A stretch of DNA of 61,905 bases from Pseudomonadales bacterium. GTDB taxonomy: Bacteria; Pseudomonadota; Gammaproteobacteria; Pseudomonadales; Azotimanducaceae. A program made the translations under genes and the position numbers. Shown here piece after piece: positions 45,373 through 55,094 of this stretch. Below the pieces are notes generated by a model. The model did not search any database and was not told the origin of the DNA. It saw only the letters and a list, made by a program, of their open reading frames with translations. The first letter of the stretch is position 1; each line of letters begins with the position of its first letter. The stretch spans positions 1 through 61,905 of the forward strand of contig JAJDVW010000011.1 of assembly GCA_022825925.1 (NCBI GenBank), written 5' to 3'.

Positions 45373-45492
45373 CAGGGTGGCGGACTTGGCGCGACAGCGC
45401 CTTGGCCGACGCCGTGCTGGAACGGCTTTGGGCTGGGGCCAAAGGCGGCGCCCGTGGGGCGACGGCTTTGGTGGCGCTGACGCCGCCGCCGG

Positions 45493-47778
45493 TCAGACCG
45501 CCGCCGGCACCTCGTGGTGCGGCACGACGCGCTCGAGGCCGGCGTCCATCAGTTCCGCGCGCAGCAGGTCGCGGATGTCGTGCGCGTCGACCATCCGCAG
45601 CGCCTTCGCGAGGATGCGGCGGCAGTCGCGCAGGGAGACTTGCCGGATGACCCACTTGACCTTCGGCAGGTGCGTCGCGTTCATCGACAGCACGTCGTAG
45701 CCCATCCCGACGCACAGGACGGCCCCTTCCGGGGTCCCGGCGAGTTCGCCGCAGATGCCGATGCCCTTCCCCTCCGCGTGGGCCGCCTTCGCGACTTCGC
45801 GCATCGCGTGCAGGACCGCGGGATGGATCTCCCAGTAGAGTTGCGCGACGTGCGCGTTGTTGCGGTCCACCGCCAGCATGTACTGCGTGAGGTCGTTCGA
45901 GCCGACCGCGAGGAAGTCCACCAGCCGCGCGATCTGGCGCGCCTGGTAGACCGCGGACGGCACCTCGATCATCACCCCGACCTGCGGTCGCTTGACCTCG
46001 TAGCCTTCCTCGACGACCTCCCGGTGCGCGCGCTCGACCAGGCCGACCGCCTCGCGTACCTCGAAGAGGCTGCTGACCATCGGCAGCATGATGCGCAGGA
46101 TCCCTTCCAGGCCCTCGTTGGCCTTCACCATCGCGCGGACCTGGGAGATGAAGATCTCCGGATGGTCGAGGGTGACGCGGATGCCGCGCCAGCCCAGGAA
46201 GGGGTTGTCCTCCGAGATGGGGAAATAGGAGAGCGCCTTGTCCCCGCCGATGTCGAGGGTGCGCATCGTCACCGGGCGCGGTTCGAACGCCGCCATGTGC
46301 TCCCGGTAGATCGCGCGCTGTTCCTCCTCGGTCGGGAAGCGGTCTTCCGTCATGAACGGGACCTCGGTCCGGAACAGCCCGATCCCTTCGGCGCCGCGGT
46401 CGAGGGAGCGGGTGATCTCCCCGACCAGGCCGATGTTGACCCACAGCGCGATCCGCTGGCCGTCCCGGGTCACGCACGGAAGGTCCCGCAGCTCCTCGAG
46501 TTCCTCCGCGAACTCCCGCTCCTCCTCCATGAGCGCGGTGTAGTGATCGACGACGGGGCGCGAGGGGTTCGCCACCACGGACCCGTAGAACCCGTCCACG
46601 ATGAGCTGGCGGTTCTCCACGCCATAGAGGGGCACGTCGACCGCACCCATCACCGCGGGGATGTCCAGCGCGCGCGCGAGGATCGCCACGTGGGAGTTGC
46701 TCGAGCCCCGGAGCGACACGATGCCCTGCAGCCGCTCCCTGGGGATCTCGCCGAGCATCGCCGCCGAGAGTTCGTCGCCGACGAGTATCGTGTCGTCGGG
46801 AAACCGCGTCCGCTTGCGCCGCATGTCCCGCAGGTAGGCGAGTACGCGCTGGCCGAGTTCGCGCACGTCGGCGGCGCGCTCCCGGAGATACGAGTCCTCC
46901 ATCCGTTCGAAGGCGCGCGTGTGCTCCAGGATGACCTGCCGCAGCGCCCCCTGCGCCCACTGTCCGCGTCGGATCCGCTCCCGGACCTCCTCGGCGAGCG
47001 CGTCGTCGTCGAGCATGTGCAGGTACGCGTCGAAGAGCGCCCGCTCCTCCGGGGCGAGCGTCGCCTCGAGCTTCCGGCCGACGTCGTGGATGTCGCGCCG
47101 CACCTGCGCGATCGCCCGGTCGAACAGCGCCAGCTCCGCCGTGACGTCCTCCGCCTCCTTGTCCGGGACCCCGTCGAGGCTGGCGCCCGGATGCATCACG
47201 ACGGCCGTGCCGATGCCGATGCCCGGCGAGCCCGCGATGCCCGTGAAGCGCGTGTCCTGCGGCCCGGTCAGGCGTTCGGAAAGCTCGCGGATGTCCCCCG
47301 ACGCCTCCGCGTGCGCCACGACCGCGGCCAGTTGCGCGGAGAGCGTGACGAGGAAGGCCTCCTCCTCCTCGTCGTACTTGCGGCTCTCCCGCTGGCGCAC
47401 GATCAGCACGCCGAGGACGCGGCGGTGGTGGATGATCGGCACCCCGAGAAACGCGTGGAACGCCTCGTCGCCGATCTCCGGCAGGTACACGAAGTTCGGA
47501 TGCTGCGGCGCGTCGTCGAGGTTGATCGGTTCCGCCCGCTCCGCGACGAGCCCGACCAGGCCCTCGCCGGGAGAGATGACCACCCGCCCCACCGCGTCCG
47601 ACCGGGAGCCCACGTTCGCGGCGAAGTGGAAGTCGCCGGTCTCCCGGTTGACCACGTACACCGAGCAGACCTCCGTACCCAGCGTCGTGCGCACGCGCGA
47701 GACGATGGTGTCGAGGGCCGCCTTGAAGCTCGGGGCGGCGCCCACGTCCTGGACGATCTGGCGGAGGTCCTTCAGCAC
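45493..47778 (-). CDS. ptsP: Phosphoenolpyruvate-protein phosphotransferase, nitrogen PTS enzyme I
   Basis: A 761-residue EI-Ntr protein. Residues 1-160 are a GAF domain (SVYVVNRETGDFHF). Then the enzyme I core: the phospho-His in GSSNSHVAILARAL, the PEP-binding LFRTEVPFM, GIRVTLDHPEIF and VGSNDLTQYMLAVDR, and the active Cys in ICGELAG. It phosphorylates NPr at the expense of PEP and so sets potassium and nitrogen signalling. It follows rppH by 6 bp, the conserved gammaproteobacterial pairing. Confidence 0.96.
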   Translation of the reverse strand: MLKDLRQIVQDVGAAPSFKAALDTIVSRVRTTLGTEVCSVYVVNRETGDFHFAANVGSRSDAVGRVVISPGEGLVGLVAERAEPINLDDAPQHPNFVYLPEIGDEAFHAFLGVPIIHHRRVLGVLIVRQRESRKYDEEEEAFLVTLSAQLAAVVAHAEASGDIRELSERLTGPQDTRFTGIAGSPGIGIGTAVVMHPGASLDGVPDKEAEDVTAELALFDRAIAQVRRDIHDVGRKLEATLAPEERALFDAYLHMLDDDALAEEVRERIRRGQWAQGALRQVILEHTRAFERMEDSYLRERAADVRELGQRVLAYLRDMRRKRTRFPDDTILVGDELSAAMLGEIPRERLQGIVSLRGSSNSHVAILARALDIPAVMGAVDVPLYGVENRQLIVDGFYGSVVANPSRPVVDHYTALMEEEREFAEELEELRDLPCVTRDGQRIALWVNIGLVGEITRSLDRGAEGIGLFRTEVPFMTEDRFPTEEEQRAIYREHMAAFEPRPVTMRTLDIGGDKALSYFPISEDNPFLGWRGIRVTLDHPEIFISQVRAMVKANEGLEGILRIMLPMVSSLFEVREAVGLVERAHREVVEEGYEVKRPQVGVMIEVPSAVYQARQIARLVDFLAVGSNDLTQYMLAVDRNNAHVAQLYWEIHPAVLHAMREVAKAAHAEGKGIGICGELAGTPEGAVLCVGMGYDVLSMNATHLPKVKWVIRQVSLRDCRRILAKALRMVDAHDIRDLLRAELMDAGLERVVPHHEVPAAV

Positions 47779-47784
47779 GTTGCC

Positions 47785-48282
47785 TCAGAACTCCTCTTCG
47801 ACCACCAGCGACGGCGCGAGCTGCTTGAGCGCGCGCCGGTAGACCTCCCGCTTGAAGGCCACGACCTTGCCGACGGGGTACCAGTAACTCACCCAGCGCC
47901 AGGCGTCGAACTCGGGCTTGCCGGTCGAGTCCACGCTGACGTGCGCGTCGTCGGCCAGCAGCCGCAGCAGGAACCACTTCTGCTTCTGGCCCTTGAAGCG
48001 CGGGCTTGAGTCGTGCCGGCGCAGGCGCTTCGGAAGCCGGTACCGCAACCACCCACGGGTGCAGCCCAGGACCTCCACCCGTTCCCGGGTCAGGCCGATC
48101 TCCTCCTGCAGCTCGCGGAAGAGGGCCTGCCTGGGGGACTCGCGCGGCTGGATGCCGCCCTGCGGGAACTGCCACGCATCGCGACCGCCGACGCGCCGCG
48201 CCCACAGCACCTGGCCCCTGTCGTTCGCCACCACGATCCCGACGTTGGGCCGATATCCGTCCGCATCAATTCTGTCGCGCAT
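47785..48282 (-). CDS. rppH: RNA pyrophosphohydrolase
   Basis: A 165-residue Nudix hydrolase that removes pyrophosphate from the 5' end of mRNA to start decay. The start [20 protein letters not shown] and the Nudix box [22 protein letters not shown] are the RppH pattern, and KWFLLRL follows. Directly upstream of ptsP and cotranscribed. Confidence 0.95.
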   Translation of the reverse strand: MRDRIDADGYRPNVGIVVANDRGQVLWARRVGGRDAWQFPQGGIQPRESPRQALFRELQEEIGLTRERVEVLGCTRGWLRYRLPKRLRRHDSSPRFKGQKQKWFLLRLLADDAHVSVDSTGKPEFDAWRWVSYWYPVGKVVAFKREVYRRALKQLAPSLVVEEEF

Positions 48283-48502
48283 GTGTTCCGCGTCGTTGGG
48301 GAGACGTCGACGCCTGCCCCTTCGGCCGCCGGGCGTCCCTCCCGCACCCGCTCAGGCACTCGATTGTTCCACAGAAGCCCGCATCCGCCAAAAACGCCCC
48401 GGGCCGGGCGCAGGCTCCCGGGGCGGGTCCGCGCTGGTCACTGCCTACCCTTTGCCGTATGTTCCGTTCGAATCCCGGTCCCCGCGAGGTGCCGCCCGGC
48501 GC

Positions 48503-50563
48503 ATGAACCGGCTCGCCGACGAAACGAGTCCCTATCTCCTGCAGCACGCCGCGAACCCGGTGCACTGGCATCCGTGGGACGAGGCGGCGCTCGCCGAAGC
48601 CCGCGCGCAGGACAAGCCGATCCTCCTCTCCGTCGGGTACTCCGCGTGCCACTGGTGCCATGTCATGGCCCACGAGTCCTTCGAGGACGAGGCGACCGCC
48701 GAGGCGATGAACGCGCACTTCGTCAACGTCAAGGTGGACCGGGAAGAGCGCCCCGACCTCGACCGCGTCTACCAGACGGCCTTCAACCTCCTGTCCCGGC
48801 AGACGGGGGGTTGGCCCCTCACGATGTTCCTCGATCCGCACACCCTGCTGCCGTTCTTCGGCGGCACGTACTTCCCGAAACGCGCGCGGTTCAACCTGCC
48901 CGGTTTCACCGACCTCCTGCTGCGCGTGGCCGACGGCTGGAACAGCCAGCGCACGGAACTCACCGAGCAGGGGGAGAAGCTCTCCGAGGCCCTCTCGGCG
49001 TTGCGCCCGACGGAGGCGGAAGTCACCGGCGTCGAGGACCAGGACCTGCTGCAGAAGGCGGTGGACCAGCTCGCGTCGCAGTTCGACCACGCCGAAGGCG
49101 GTTTCGGCAGCGCCCCCAAGTTCCCCATGCCGAGCACGCTGGAGCGCGTGCTGCGTCACTGGGCGCTCGGCGCCAGGGCCGGCGCGCCCGATCGGGGCAC
49201 CCTCGAGATGGTGACCACCACCCTAACCAAGATCGCCCGGGGCGGCATCTACGACCACGTCGGCGGCGGTTTCTGCCGCTACGCCACGGACCGGCAGTGG
49301 GCCATCCCCCACTTCGAGAAGATGCTCTACGATAACGGCCCGCTGCTCGGCCTCTACGCCGACGCCCTCGGCCTCGGTCCCGACCTCCTGTTCGAGGGCG
49401 CGGTCCGCGAGACCGCGGCCTGGATCATGCGCGACATGCAGCATCCCGAGGGCGGCTACTTCTCCTCGCTGGATGCGGACTCGGAAGGGGAGGAGGGCAA
49501 GTACTACGTCTGGCGCCGGCCCGACGTGAAGCGGCTCCTGACCGAGGACGAGTACCTGGTCGTGGAAACGCTCTACGGCCTCGACAAGCCGGCGAACTTC
49601 GAAGGGAAGTGGAACCTGCGGCGGCGGGACGCCTGGCGCGCCGTCGTGCAGCGGCTGAGCCTCGAGCCGGGCACCGCGGACGAGCTGCTCGATTCGGCCA
49701 GGGCGAAACTCCTCGCCGAGCGCGGCAAGCGGACCCCGCCGGACAAGGACACCAAGGTCCTGACGTCCTGGAACGGCCTCGCGATCCGGGGGATGGCGAA
49801 AGCGTCGGTGCGTCTCGGAGAGCCCGCCTGGCTCGTCTCGGCGCAGCGCGCCGCGGACTTCCTCCGCGAACGCCTGTGGGACGGCGAACGCCTCATGGCG
49901 ACCTGGCGGGACGGCAGGGCGAAGTACGCGGGCTACCTCGACGACTACGCGAACCTGCTGGACGGCGTGCTCGCGCTCCTGCAGGCGTCCTGGCGCGGCG
50001 AGGACGCACGGTTCGCCCAGGCGCTGGCGGACGCCCTGCTCGCGCACTTCCACGACGGCGAAGCCGGCGCCTTCTTCCTGACCGCGCACGATCACGAGGA
50101 GCTCATCCACCGCCCGATGCCGACCATGGACGAGGCGCTGCCGCCCGGGAACGGCACCGCCGCGCGGGCCCTCGTCGCCCTCGGCCACCTGTTCGGGGAA
50201 ACGCGTTACCTCGACGCCGCCCACGGGACGCTCGAGGCGCTCCGGGGCTCGATCGAGAAGTACCCCGCCGGCCACTGCACGCTGCTCAACGTCGTCGAGG
50301 CGAACGTGCAGCCCCCGGAGCAGGTGGTCGTGCGGGGGCCGCGCGACGCGCTCGACCCCTGGCTCGAGATCGCGCGCGAGAGCTACCGACCCTGGCGCAG
50401 CGTGTACGGGATCCCGTACGGGGAGGAGGGCGTCCTGCCGGGCTACCTCCCGCGCCTGGTCAGCGCCGAGACGCGGGAACGGGTCACGGCGTTCGTGTGC
50501 ACGGGCCTCGCGTGTTCGGCGCCGATCAATTCGATCGAGGCGTTCGAGCAGGCGGTGGGCTGA
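48503..50563 (+). CDS. DUF255 thioredoxin-fold protein (YyaL/SPATA20 family)
   Basis: A 686-residue protein. The N-terminal thioredoxin fold starts [20 protein letters not shown] and carries CxxC in [14 protein letters not shown], then [11 protein letters not shown] and FGGTYFP. The remaining ~500 residues form an (alpha/alpha)6-barrel similar to N-acylglucosamine 2-epimerases ([20 protein letters not shown]). The family is conserved from bacteria to animals without an agreed function. The ATG at 48503 gives the canonical start; the frame is open well upstream into rppH on the other strand. Confidence 0.92.
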   Translation: MNRLADETSPYLLQHAANPVHWHPWDEAALAEARAQDKPILLSVGYSACHWCHVMAHESFEDEATAEAMNAHFVNVKVDREERPDLDRVYQTAFNLLSRQTGGWPLTMFLDPHTLLPFFGGTYFPKRARFNLPGFTDLLLRVADGWNSQRTELTEQGEKLSEALSALRPTEAEVTGVEDQDLLQKAVDQLASQFDHAEGGFGSAPKFPMPSTLERVLRHWALGARAGAPDRGTLEMVTTTLTKIARGGIYDHVGGGFCRYATDRQWAIPHFEKMLYDNGPLLGLYADALGLGPDLLFEGAVRETAAWIMRDMQHPEGGYFSSLDADSEGEEGKYYVWRRPDVKRLLTEDEYLVVETLYGLDKPANFEGKWNLRRRDAWRAVVQRLSLEPGTADELLDSARAKLLAERGKRTPPDKDTKVLTSWNGLAIRGMAKASVRLGEPAWLVSAQRAADFLRERLWDGERLMATWRDGRAKYAGYLDDYANLLDGVLALLQASWRGEDARFAQALADALLAHFHDGEAGAFFLTAHDHEELIHRPMPTMDEALPPGNGTAARALVALGHLFGETRYLDAAHGTLEALRGSIEKYPAGHCTLLNVVEANVQPPEQVVVRGPRDALDPWLEIARESYRPWRSVYGIPYGEEGVLPGYLPRLVSAETRERVTAFVCTGLACSAPINSIEAFEQAVG

Positions 50564-50575
50564 CCGCCGTGCGCC

Positions 50576-51466
50576 TCACGGCGACGCAAGCCGCACGTTG
50601 TAGTCGAGTCTCGGCTCCGCCGTGGTCAACGCTGGCGAGTCGAGTGACCATTCGAGACGGCCCGTGACGGACTTGAGGTTCGGCGCGCCGTAGACGAATC
50701 GTTCCTCGTAGCGTTGATAGAGCGTCGAGAAGAAACGCTCAAGATGCAGCGGACTGTCGGCAGGCGGGAAGCCCGTCAAAAGGCGACCGGCGACGCCGGA
50801 GCGAACCTTGACCAACCCCATGGACACGGCTTCGTACCGGCTGATGTCGTCTCGAATCCCATGGCGTCCGGACATCTCGCGCAGGGCGGCGTGGAAGCGG
50901 AGGATCGCTTCGACGGGATGACCCTCCTCGTTGACGGCCATGTCGTTGGGAGCCATGACCATCCCGGCCTCGTTGGCGCGGACCATGAAGAGGCAGCCGA
51001 AGACCAGTGCGGGATAGGCCATGTGGACGTTCGCGCACTCGCCGACCGTCTTCTCCGTACGGTTCGTCAGACTTCGAAAGGGGCTCGGCGTTCCCTGGCA
51101 CGAGACGGCGAGGACCGGGCCCAACTGGGGCTTGCTCACCAAGACACCCACCCTCTTCGTCTTCAATCCGCCGAACACGGTCGCCTCGCGGCCTGTGGCC
51201 TTGGACGGATCGAAGCGCAGCAGGTTCCCGCCCGGTCGCCGAACCACGTCGAACGGCGGCCTCGGCGTCACTTCGTCAGGGCGAAATTCGCCTTCCAGAA
51301 CGAGGCGGCATGCAACGTACCAGTGAAGTAGTTCGACCTGTCTCCGGCTTCGGGCCGGACGGTCGTCGACGGCGAGATGCCGCAAGGCATGGCGGCGACG
51401 CACGAGGCGGCATACGCGACTGCGCGCCAGATCGTCAGGCGGTGCCACGATGCCGTCAGGTCCCAT
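50576..51466 (-). CDS. Unknown protein, putative restriction endonuclease partner of the C5 methyltransferase
   Basis: A 296-residue protein lying divergently 470 bp from the C5 methyltransferase gene, the usual place for a cognate endonuclease. I do not recognise the family. A restriction-like core could lie around KTKRVGVLVSKPQLGPVLAVSCQG, but no clean PD...EXK is visible. The start is uncertain: ATG 51466 is used, an upstream codon at 51517 is in frame, and another frame is also open from 51636 to 51268. Assignment rests on context. Confidence 0.45.
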   Translation of the reverse strand: MGPDGIVAPPDDLARSRVCRLVRRRHALRHLAVDDRPARSRRQVELLHWYVACRLVLEGEFRPDEVTPRPPFDVVRRPGGNLLRFDPSKATGREATVFGGLKTKRVGVLVSKPQLGPVLAVSCQGTPSPFRSLTNRTEKTVGECANVHMAYPALVFGCLFMVRANEAGMVMAPNDMAVNEEGHPVEAILRFHAALREMSGRHGIRDDISRYEAVSMGLVKVRSGVAGRLLTGFPPADSPLHLERFFSTLYQRYEERFVYGAPNLKSVTGRLEWSLDSPALTTAEPRLDYNVRLASP

Positions 51467-51641
51467 GCCAGAGACGGTACCACGATTCGCCCCCGCAGCC
51501 TGACGCAATGGACGCAACAGGACCGCAGCTTGACAGCCCCAAGAGCACCTCGCAGGCTACGAGGTGCCCGCCTGCGAAGCCGGCGGCACGCGGCGCACCT
51601 TTCGTCCCGTTCGGTCGGGCGAGTAGCCCGAGTCACCCAGG

Positions 51642-51726
51642 ATGCTTGACAAGAGACGAAAAGCTGACCTCACGTCCGCACAGTTCACAGTGGACGCGGC
51701 GCTGTTGCGTGAACTAGGCGAGAGGC
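51642..51726 (+). pseudogene. Relic of the N-terminus of a GHKL (MORC-like) ATPase
   Basis: The plus frame from ATG 51642 encodes SAQFTVDAALLRELGER, which parallels the start of the intact ATPase at 57281 (NFTIDSHLLQELGERLVGR). Similarity ends after LGER and the frame then turns to noise. About 28 codons remain of a ~700-residue gene. Confidence 0.55.
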
Positions 51727-51819
51727 GTTGCCGAGGTCAGCGCCGCCTGTCCATCCCACACCGTCCAGAAGGCGACTTACGAGCGTGGGCCGCGTGTGGA
51801 CGCCGCACGAGGCGTGCAG
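51715..51819 (-). pseudogene. Relic of the N-terminus of an N6-adenine methyltransferase
   Basis: Minus-frame peptide LHASCGVHTRPTLVSRLLDG-VGWTGGADL parallels residues 24-52 of the intact methyltransferase at 57389-58798 (LHDSCGVYTNPWIVCRILDA-IGWTGDADL). The following SAM-binding motif is absent and the sequence runs straight into the ATPase relic of opposite strand. Confidence 0.6.
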
Positions 51820-51937
51820 AGCGGCAATGCCGGCGTTGCATTGGTTGGACGAGGTGCCAGAGCGCCCACTGGCCGGGAACGGCGGCGGCTGTGGCGACTG
51901 GCTTTGGTCGTCCGCGGTGCGGATGGAGGTGTCCTTG

Positions 51938-53053
51938 ATGGTGGTGGCGGGGCTGTACGCTGGCATCGGCGGGTTCGAACTGGGCTTTCAACGCTCAGGA
52001 CATCGAACGCTCCTGATGAGCGAGATCGACGCAGACGCCCACAAGGTCATCCGGCATCGTTTCGGCGACGTGATCTTGGACACCGACGTTCTCAAGCTCG
52101 CGGAGCTGCCGGAGGAGACAGAGGTCGTGACGGCAGGCTTCCCTTGCCAGGATCTGTCCATGGCCGGGAGCAAGCAGGGTTTCGAGGGCGAGAAGTCGCA
52201 AGCCGTCAACGCGTTGTTCCGGTTGCTTGAGGCCAGGCGCGTACCGTGGGTAGTGGTGGAGAACGTCTACTTCATGCTGCACCTCGCCGGCGGGGCCGCG
52301 ATAGCGTACGTGCTTTCGCGCCTTGAAGGACTGGGCTATCGCTGGGCCTCCCGGGTGTTGGACAGCCGAGCTTTCGGACTGCCACAAAGACGTAGACGAG
52401 TCTACATCGTAGCCACCCTCGACGGCGACCCGCGGGACGTGCTGCTTGCCGACGACACGGCGGATCGAACTTGGCCAGCGTTGGATTTGCGGCGTCCGAT
52501 CGGGTTCTACTGGACGGAAGGCCGCTCCGGTCACGGGCTGACATCGGACGCCGTGCCTCCGCTGAAAGCCGGATCCGGCGTCGGGATCCCATCTCCTCCC
52601 GCGGTTCTGCTGCCGCACGGGAGAGTCGTTACGCCCTCGATAGAGGCTGTCGAACACTTTCAGGGGTTTCCGCCTCGGTGGACATCCGCACTGAGGACCG
52701 TGAGGCATGGGCGGAGCCGTTGGCGGCTCGTGGGCAACGCCGTTTCCGTGCCGGTGGCGGAGTGGATCGGGCGGCGCTTGCTGACGCCAGGCAGCTACGA
52801 CGCCAGCAACGACAGGGTACTCCTCGACGGCGCACGCTGGCCTAGGGCCGCGTGGTATATGGGAGGGCCCAGAATGATCGCGACCGTGTCCGAGTGCCCG
52901 TTGCGTACGCGGCCGGGTCGTCTCTCGGCGTTCGCCACCGAGCGGTGGCCGGATTTATCGAAACGGGCGTTGACCGGGTTCGTCCGTCGGGCGTACGAGG
53001 GGAATCTCCGATACCCCGCCGGATTCTTGACCGCTCTCGAAGCGAATCTGTAG
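51938..53053 (+). CDS. DNA (cytosine-5) methyltransferase
   Basis: A 371-residue C5-cytosine methyltransferase. Motif I GLYAGIGGFELGF, motif IV GFPCQDLSMAG with the catalytic Cys, motif VI VVENVYF, motif VIII PQRRRRVYIVA, and motifs IX/X (HFQGFPPRW, LVGNAVSVPVAEWI). The ATG at 51938 has GGAGGTG six bases upstream, which fixes the start against longer open frame. The C-terminal ~90 residues after motif X are an extra domain. It may protect against the divergent putative endonuclease or belong with the GHKL system downstream. Confidence 0.9.
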   Translation: MVVAGLYAGIGGFELGFQRSGHRTLLMSEIDADAHKVIRHRFGDVILDTDVLKLAELPEETEVVTAGFPCQDLSMAGSKQGFEGEKSQAVNALFRLLEARRVPWVVVENVYFMLHLAGGAAIAYVLSRLEGLGYRWASRVLDSRAFGLPQRRRRVYIVATLDGDPRDVLLADDTADRTWPALDLRRPIGFYWTEGRSGHGLTSDAVPPLKAGSGVGIPSPPAVLLPHGRVVTPSIEAVEHFQGFPPRWTSALRTVRHGRSRWRLVGNAVSVPVAEWIGRRLLTPGSYDASNDRVLLDGARWPRAAWYMGGPRMIATVSECPLRTRPGRLSAFATERWPDLSKRALTGFVRRAYEGNLRYPAGFLTALEANL

Positions 53054-53179
53054 GGAGTGTGAGCGTGTAGTCGCCGATGGCAGGGACGGGCATCACGGCC
53101 CGCATTGCTGACCACAGTCTCAGGGTGTGTCGACGACAGGCGGTCTACTCCGGCCGACCAGTTGATGATTGGCGTAATG

Positions 53180-53827
53180 TCAGAGCAATAGCTGCTTGAC
53201 GGCGCGTTGGAAGCGGTTCCCATTCAACTGGTCCACAACCTCTGTCACCACGTCGAAGCCGTGAAGCCCAACCGCGAGTGCGGCGCACAGGGTGGTGAGG
53301 TTGTGTCCGCGTAGTGGAAACGCTGGAAAGGAGTCCGGGACGCTTTGATCTTCAAACGGTATGGGTGTTCTTGCGGCCCAACCGACGGCGGTAACGGGTT
53401 GGACATGTGTGTACCTATGGTCCCCTTGGCTATGTGGCAACTCGAGGCGGTAGCCACGGTGCCAGACTTTGTTGCCGCGGGTACTCGACTGACCGAATGT
53501 GTGGAGGTATAGCGTCATATGGGTAAATGCGTCGGCTAACGCCCATCGAATGCCGAGCAAGCACACGATATGTTGGTTGCTGGAGGGCGGCGCCAGAAGT
53601 ATATGGGGACCGTCGATTTCGCCGTCCAGGCGCTCTCCTCGCGCTCCCGCTTTGAGGAAAACGCCGTCGACCGCATCTGCACGTTGGTATATGGAAAAGT
53701 TATCGCCGATGATGCGGAAGGTTCGAGACCAAGACCCGTGCGGTGTGCCGGCGTTAAGCCAATGAAGGCCCCTTCTACTGAGAAAGCGGACGAGTGCCTT
53801 CGCGCCCGTGATGTCATGCTGGTCCAT
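53180..53827 (-). CDS. Unknown protein downstream of the receiver gene
   Basis: A 215-residue protein with no motif I can name. It has FRIIGDNFSIYQRADAVDGV and LLAPPSSNQHIVCLLG segments, moderate hydrophobicity and no signal peptide. It follows the receiver-protein gene by 30 bp on the same strand and shares its lower GC, so it is probably the third member of the ATPase-receiver operon, possibly the effector. The flanking 126 bp to the methyltransferase gene hold nothing evident. Confidence 0.55.
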   Translation of the reverse strand: MDQHDITGAKALVRFLSRRGLHWLNAGTPHGSWSRTFRIIGDNFSIYQRADAVDGVFLKAGARGERLDGEIDGPHILLAPPSSNQHIVCLLGIRWALADAFTHMTLYLHTFGQSSTRGNKVWHRGYRLELPHSQGDHRYTHVQPVTAVGWAARTPIPFEDQSVPDSFPAFPLRGHNLTTLCAALAVGLHGFDVVTEVVDQLNGNRFQRAVKQLLL

Positions 53828-53857
53828 CGTGTGGCTCGTAGTCCGGGGGTCCGGGAG

Positions 53858-55087
53858 TCAAACGGCCAGGCGGCTTTGCGGACCGAAGCGGATGTTCTCT
53901 GCGTCCAGCAACCATCGAACGAATCGATCATCAGATGCGGTGTTGTGGGCTGCGACGAACCGGTGGGAAACGTCGGACGGATGGAATGCGGACGAATCCT
54001 CGCAGAATACAAACCCTTCAGGATTGAGGTCGACTCCGGCAAGGACGCGGTCGAACACATCGGGGCTCTCAAAATCGTGTGACCAGAAAAGAGGTCGGTC
54101 GGTCCAGTTGGGGAGCTGGAGCGGATCGATGGAGATGGCATCTCGGACGAGAGCGACTGGTGCGTCATCTAGGGAAGCTGCGGAGTTCCAATGATCGATG
54201 AGAGCTTGTTGGTGCTCGGGAATGAGGAAGGGGAGTTTCTGAAGGAGATGAGGAAAATCGATGAGGATGTCCTGCGGGCCGACGATGTGGCGAACAAACC
54301 ACTTGTACACGCGGCGGGCGCCGATGCGGGCCACCTTCCTGATGTCCTCTTTCTGAATGATCATCTCACCGTCCTTCAGTGCGACCGCTTGCGCATTGCC
54401 GTCCACGAAATCCGAGAAGGAGATGTTCTCGGTGTCATTCCGCAGAGGATGCAGAAAAGCCCGAGCGACTCTGGAGAGCCGGTTCTTGGCTTCATCGGGA
54501 AATTGCAGGTAGTCTAGTATAGGTTTTCCTGAATCTTGGTCGAGAAGTGCTCGGTGGAGGTCGTCGACACGACGGTCGTGAAGCTGCGCCTCGCGAAGGA
54601 GTAACGGCCAATGCCAAGGTCGGAAGCAACCGTGTTCTCTCGGGCATTGTCGCCAAAGGCCCGGATTGGCTATGAACTTGTCGTTGACGTGAAGGTCGGC
54701 CTTGCTATCTGGGTCACCCCGGAGTGATAGATCGAAGTCAATATCGGGGTTGAGATTGAGGACAACGATCAAGCCGCAGTCTGTGTAGACGCCGGCCCGC
54801 GTGGCTACAGTCTCGGCTGAGAAATCGCTAAAGTCTTGTAGGTGGAATAGGTCGTTGTCGACGATGAGCACACGAGTGTCGTCGAGTGCCGATGGCTCGT
54901 CTGGCTCAGTGGCGCCACGAAGGAATGCTTCCCGCCGGTTGTGTAGGACATGTAGTTCGTGGTCTATCTCGCCGATCTCGAACGCTCGGACGCCGATGTC
55001 GGGATCGTCAAGTAGTTGTTGGATGTCCCGTTTCCAGCCGCGGGCGGAAAGCGTGTGGTCGTCCCAAATGTTAATCGTGGTGGTCAT
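53858..55087 (-). CDS. Receiver-domain (response-regulator-like) protein
   Basis: A 409-residue protein with an N-terminal receiver-like domain: the acidic pair D9-D10 in INIWDDHTL and a beta-3 strand TRVLIVDNDLF with candidate phospho-acceptor D77 or D79; the segment between is longer than in normal receivers. Residues ~130-409 are of unknown fold (IANPGLWRQCPREHGCFRPW). No DNA-binding domain is apparent. It starts 7 bp after the GHKL ATPase stop. It most likely receives a signal from that kinase-like protein in an unusual two-component arrangement. Confidence 0.65.
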   Translation of the reverse strand: MTTTINIWDDHTLSARGWKRDIQQLLDDPDIGVRAFEIGEIDHELHVLHNRREAFLRGATEPDEPSALDDTRVLIVDNDLFHLQDFSDFSAETVATRAGVYTDCGLIVVLNLNPDIDFDLSLRGDPDSKADLHVNDKFIANPGLWRQCPREHGCFRPWHWPLLLREAQLHDRRVDDLHRALLDQDSGKPILDYLQFPDEAKNRLSRVARAFLHPLRNDTENISFSDFVDGNAQAVALKDGEMIIQKEDIRKVARIGARRVYKWFVRHIVGPQDILIDFPHLLQKLPFLIPEHQQALIDHWNSAASLDDAPVALVRDAISIDPLQLPNWTDRPLFWSHDFESPDVFDRVLAGVDLNPEGFVFCEDSSAFHPSDVSHRFVAAHNTASDDRFVRWLLDAENIRFGPQSRLAV

Positions 55088-55094
55088 CGCGAGG

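Noticed and set aside
45400..45480. Bidirectional terminator between the SDR and ptsP genes
   Set aside because: CTTTGG/CCAAAG arms at 45426-45444 give only a 6-bp stem with no T run; too weak to list.
48460..48490. Possible tRNA because of GTTCGAATCCC
   Set aside because: The arms around the apparent T-loop do not pair and no anticodon or acceptor stem can be drawn.
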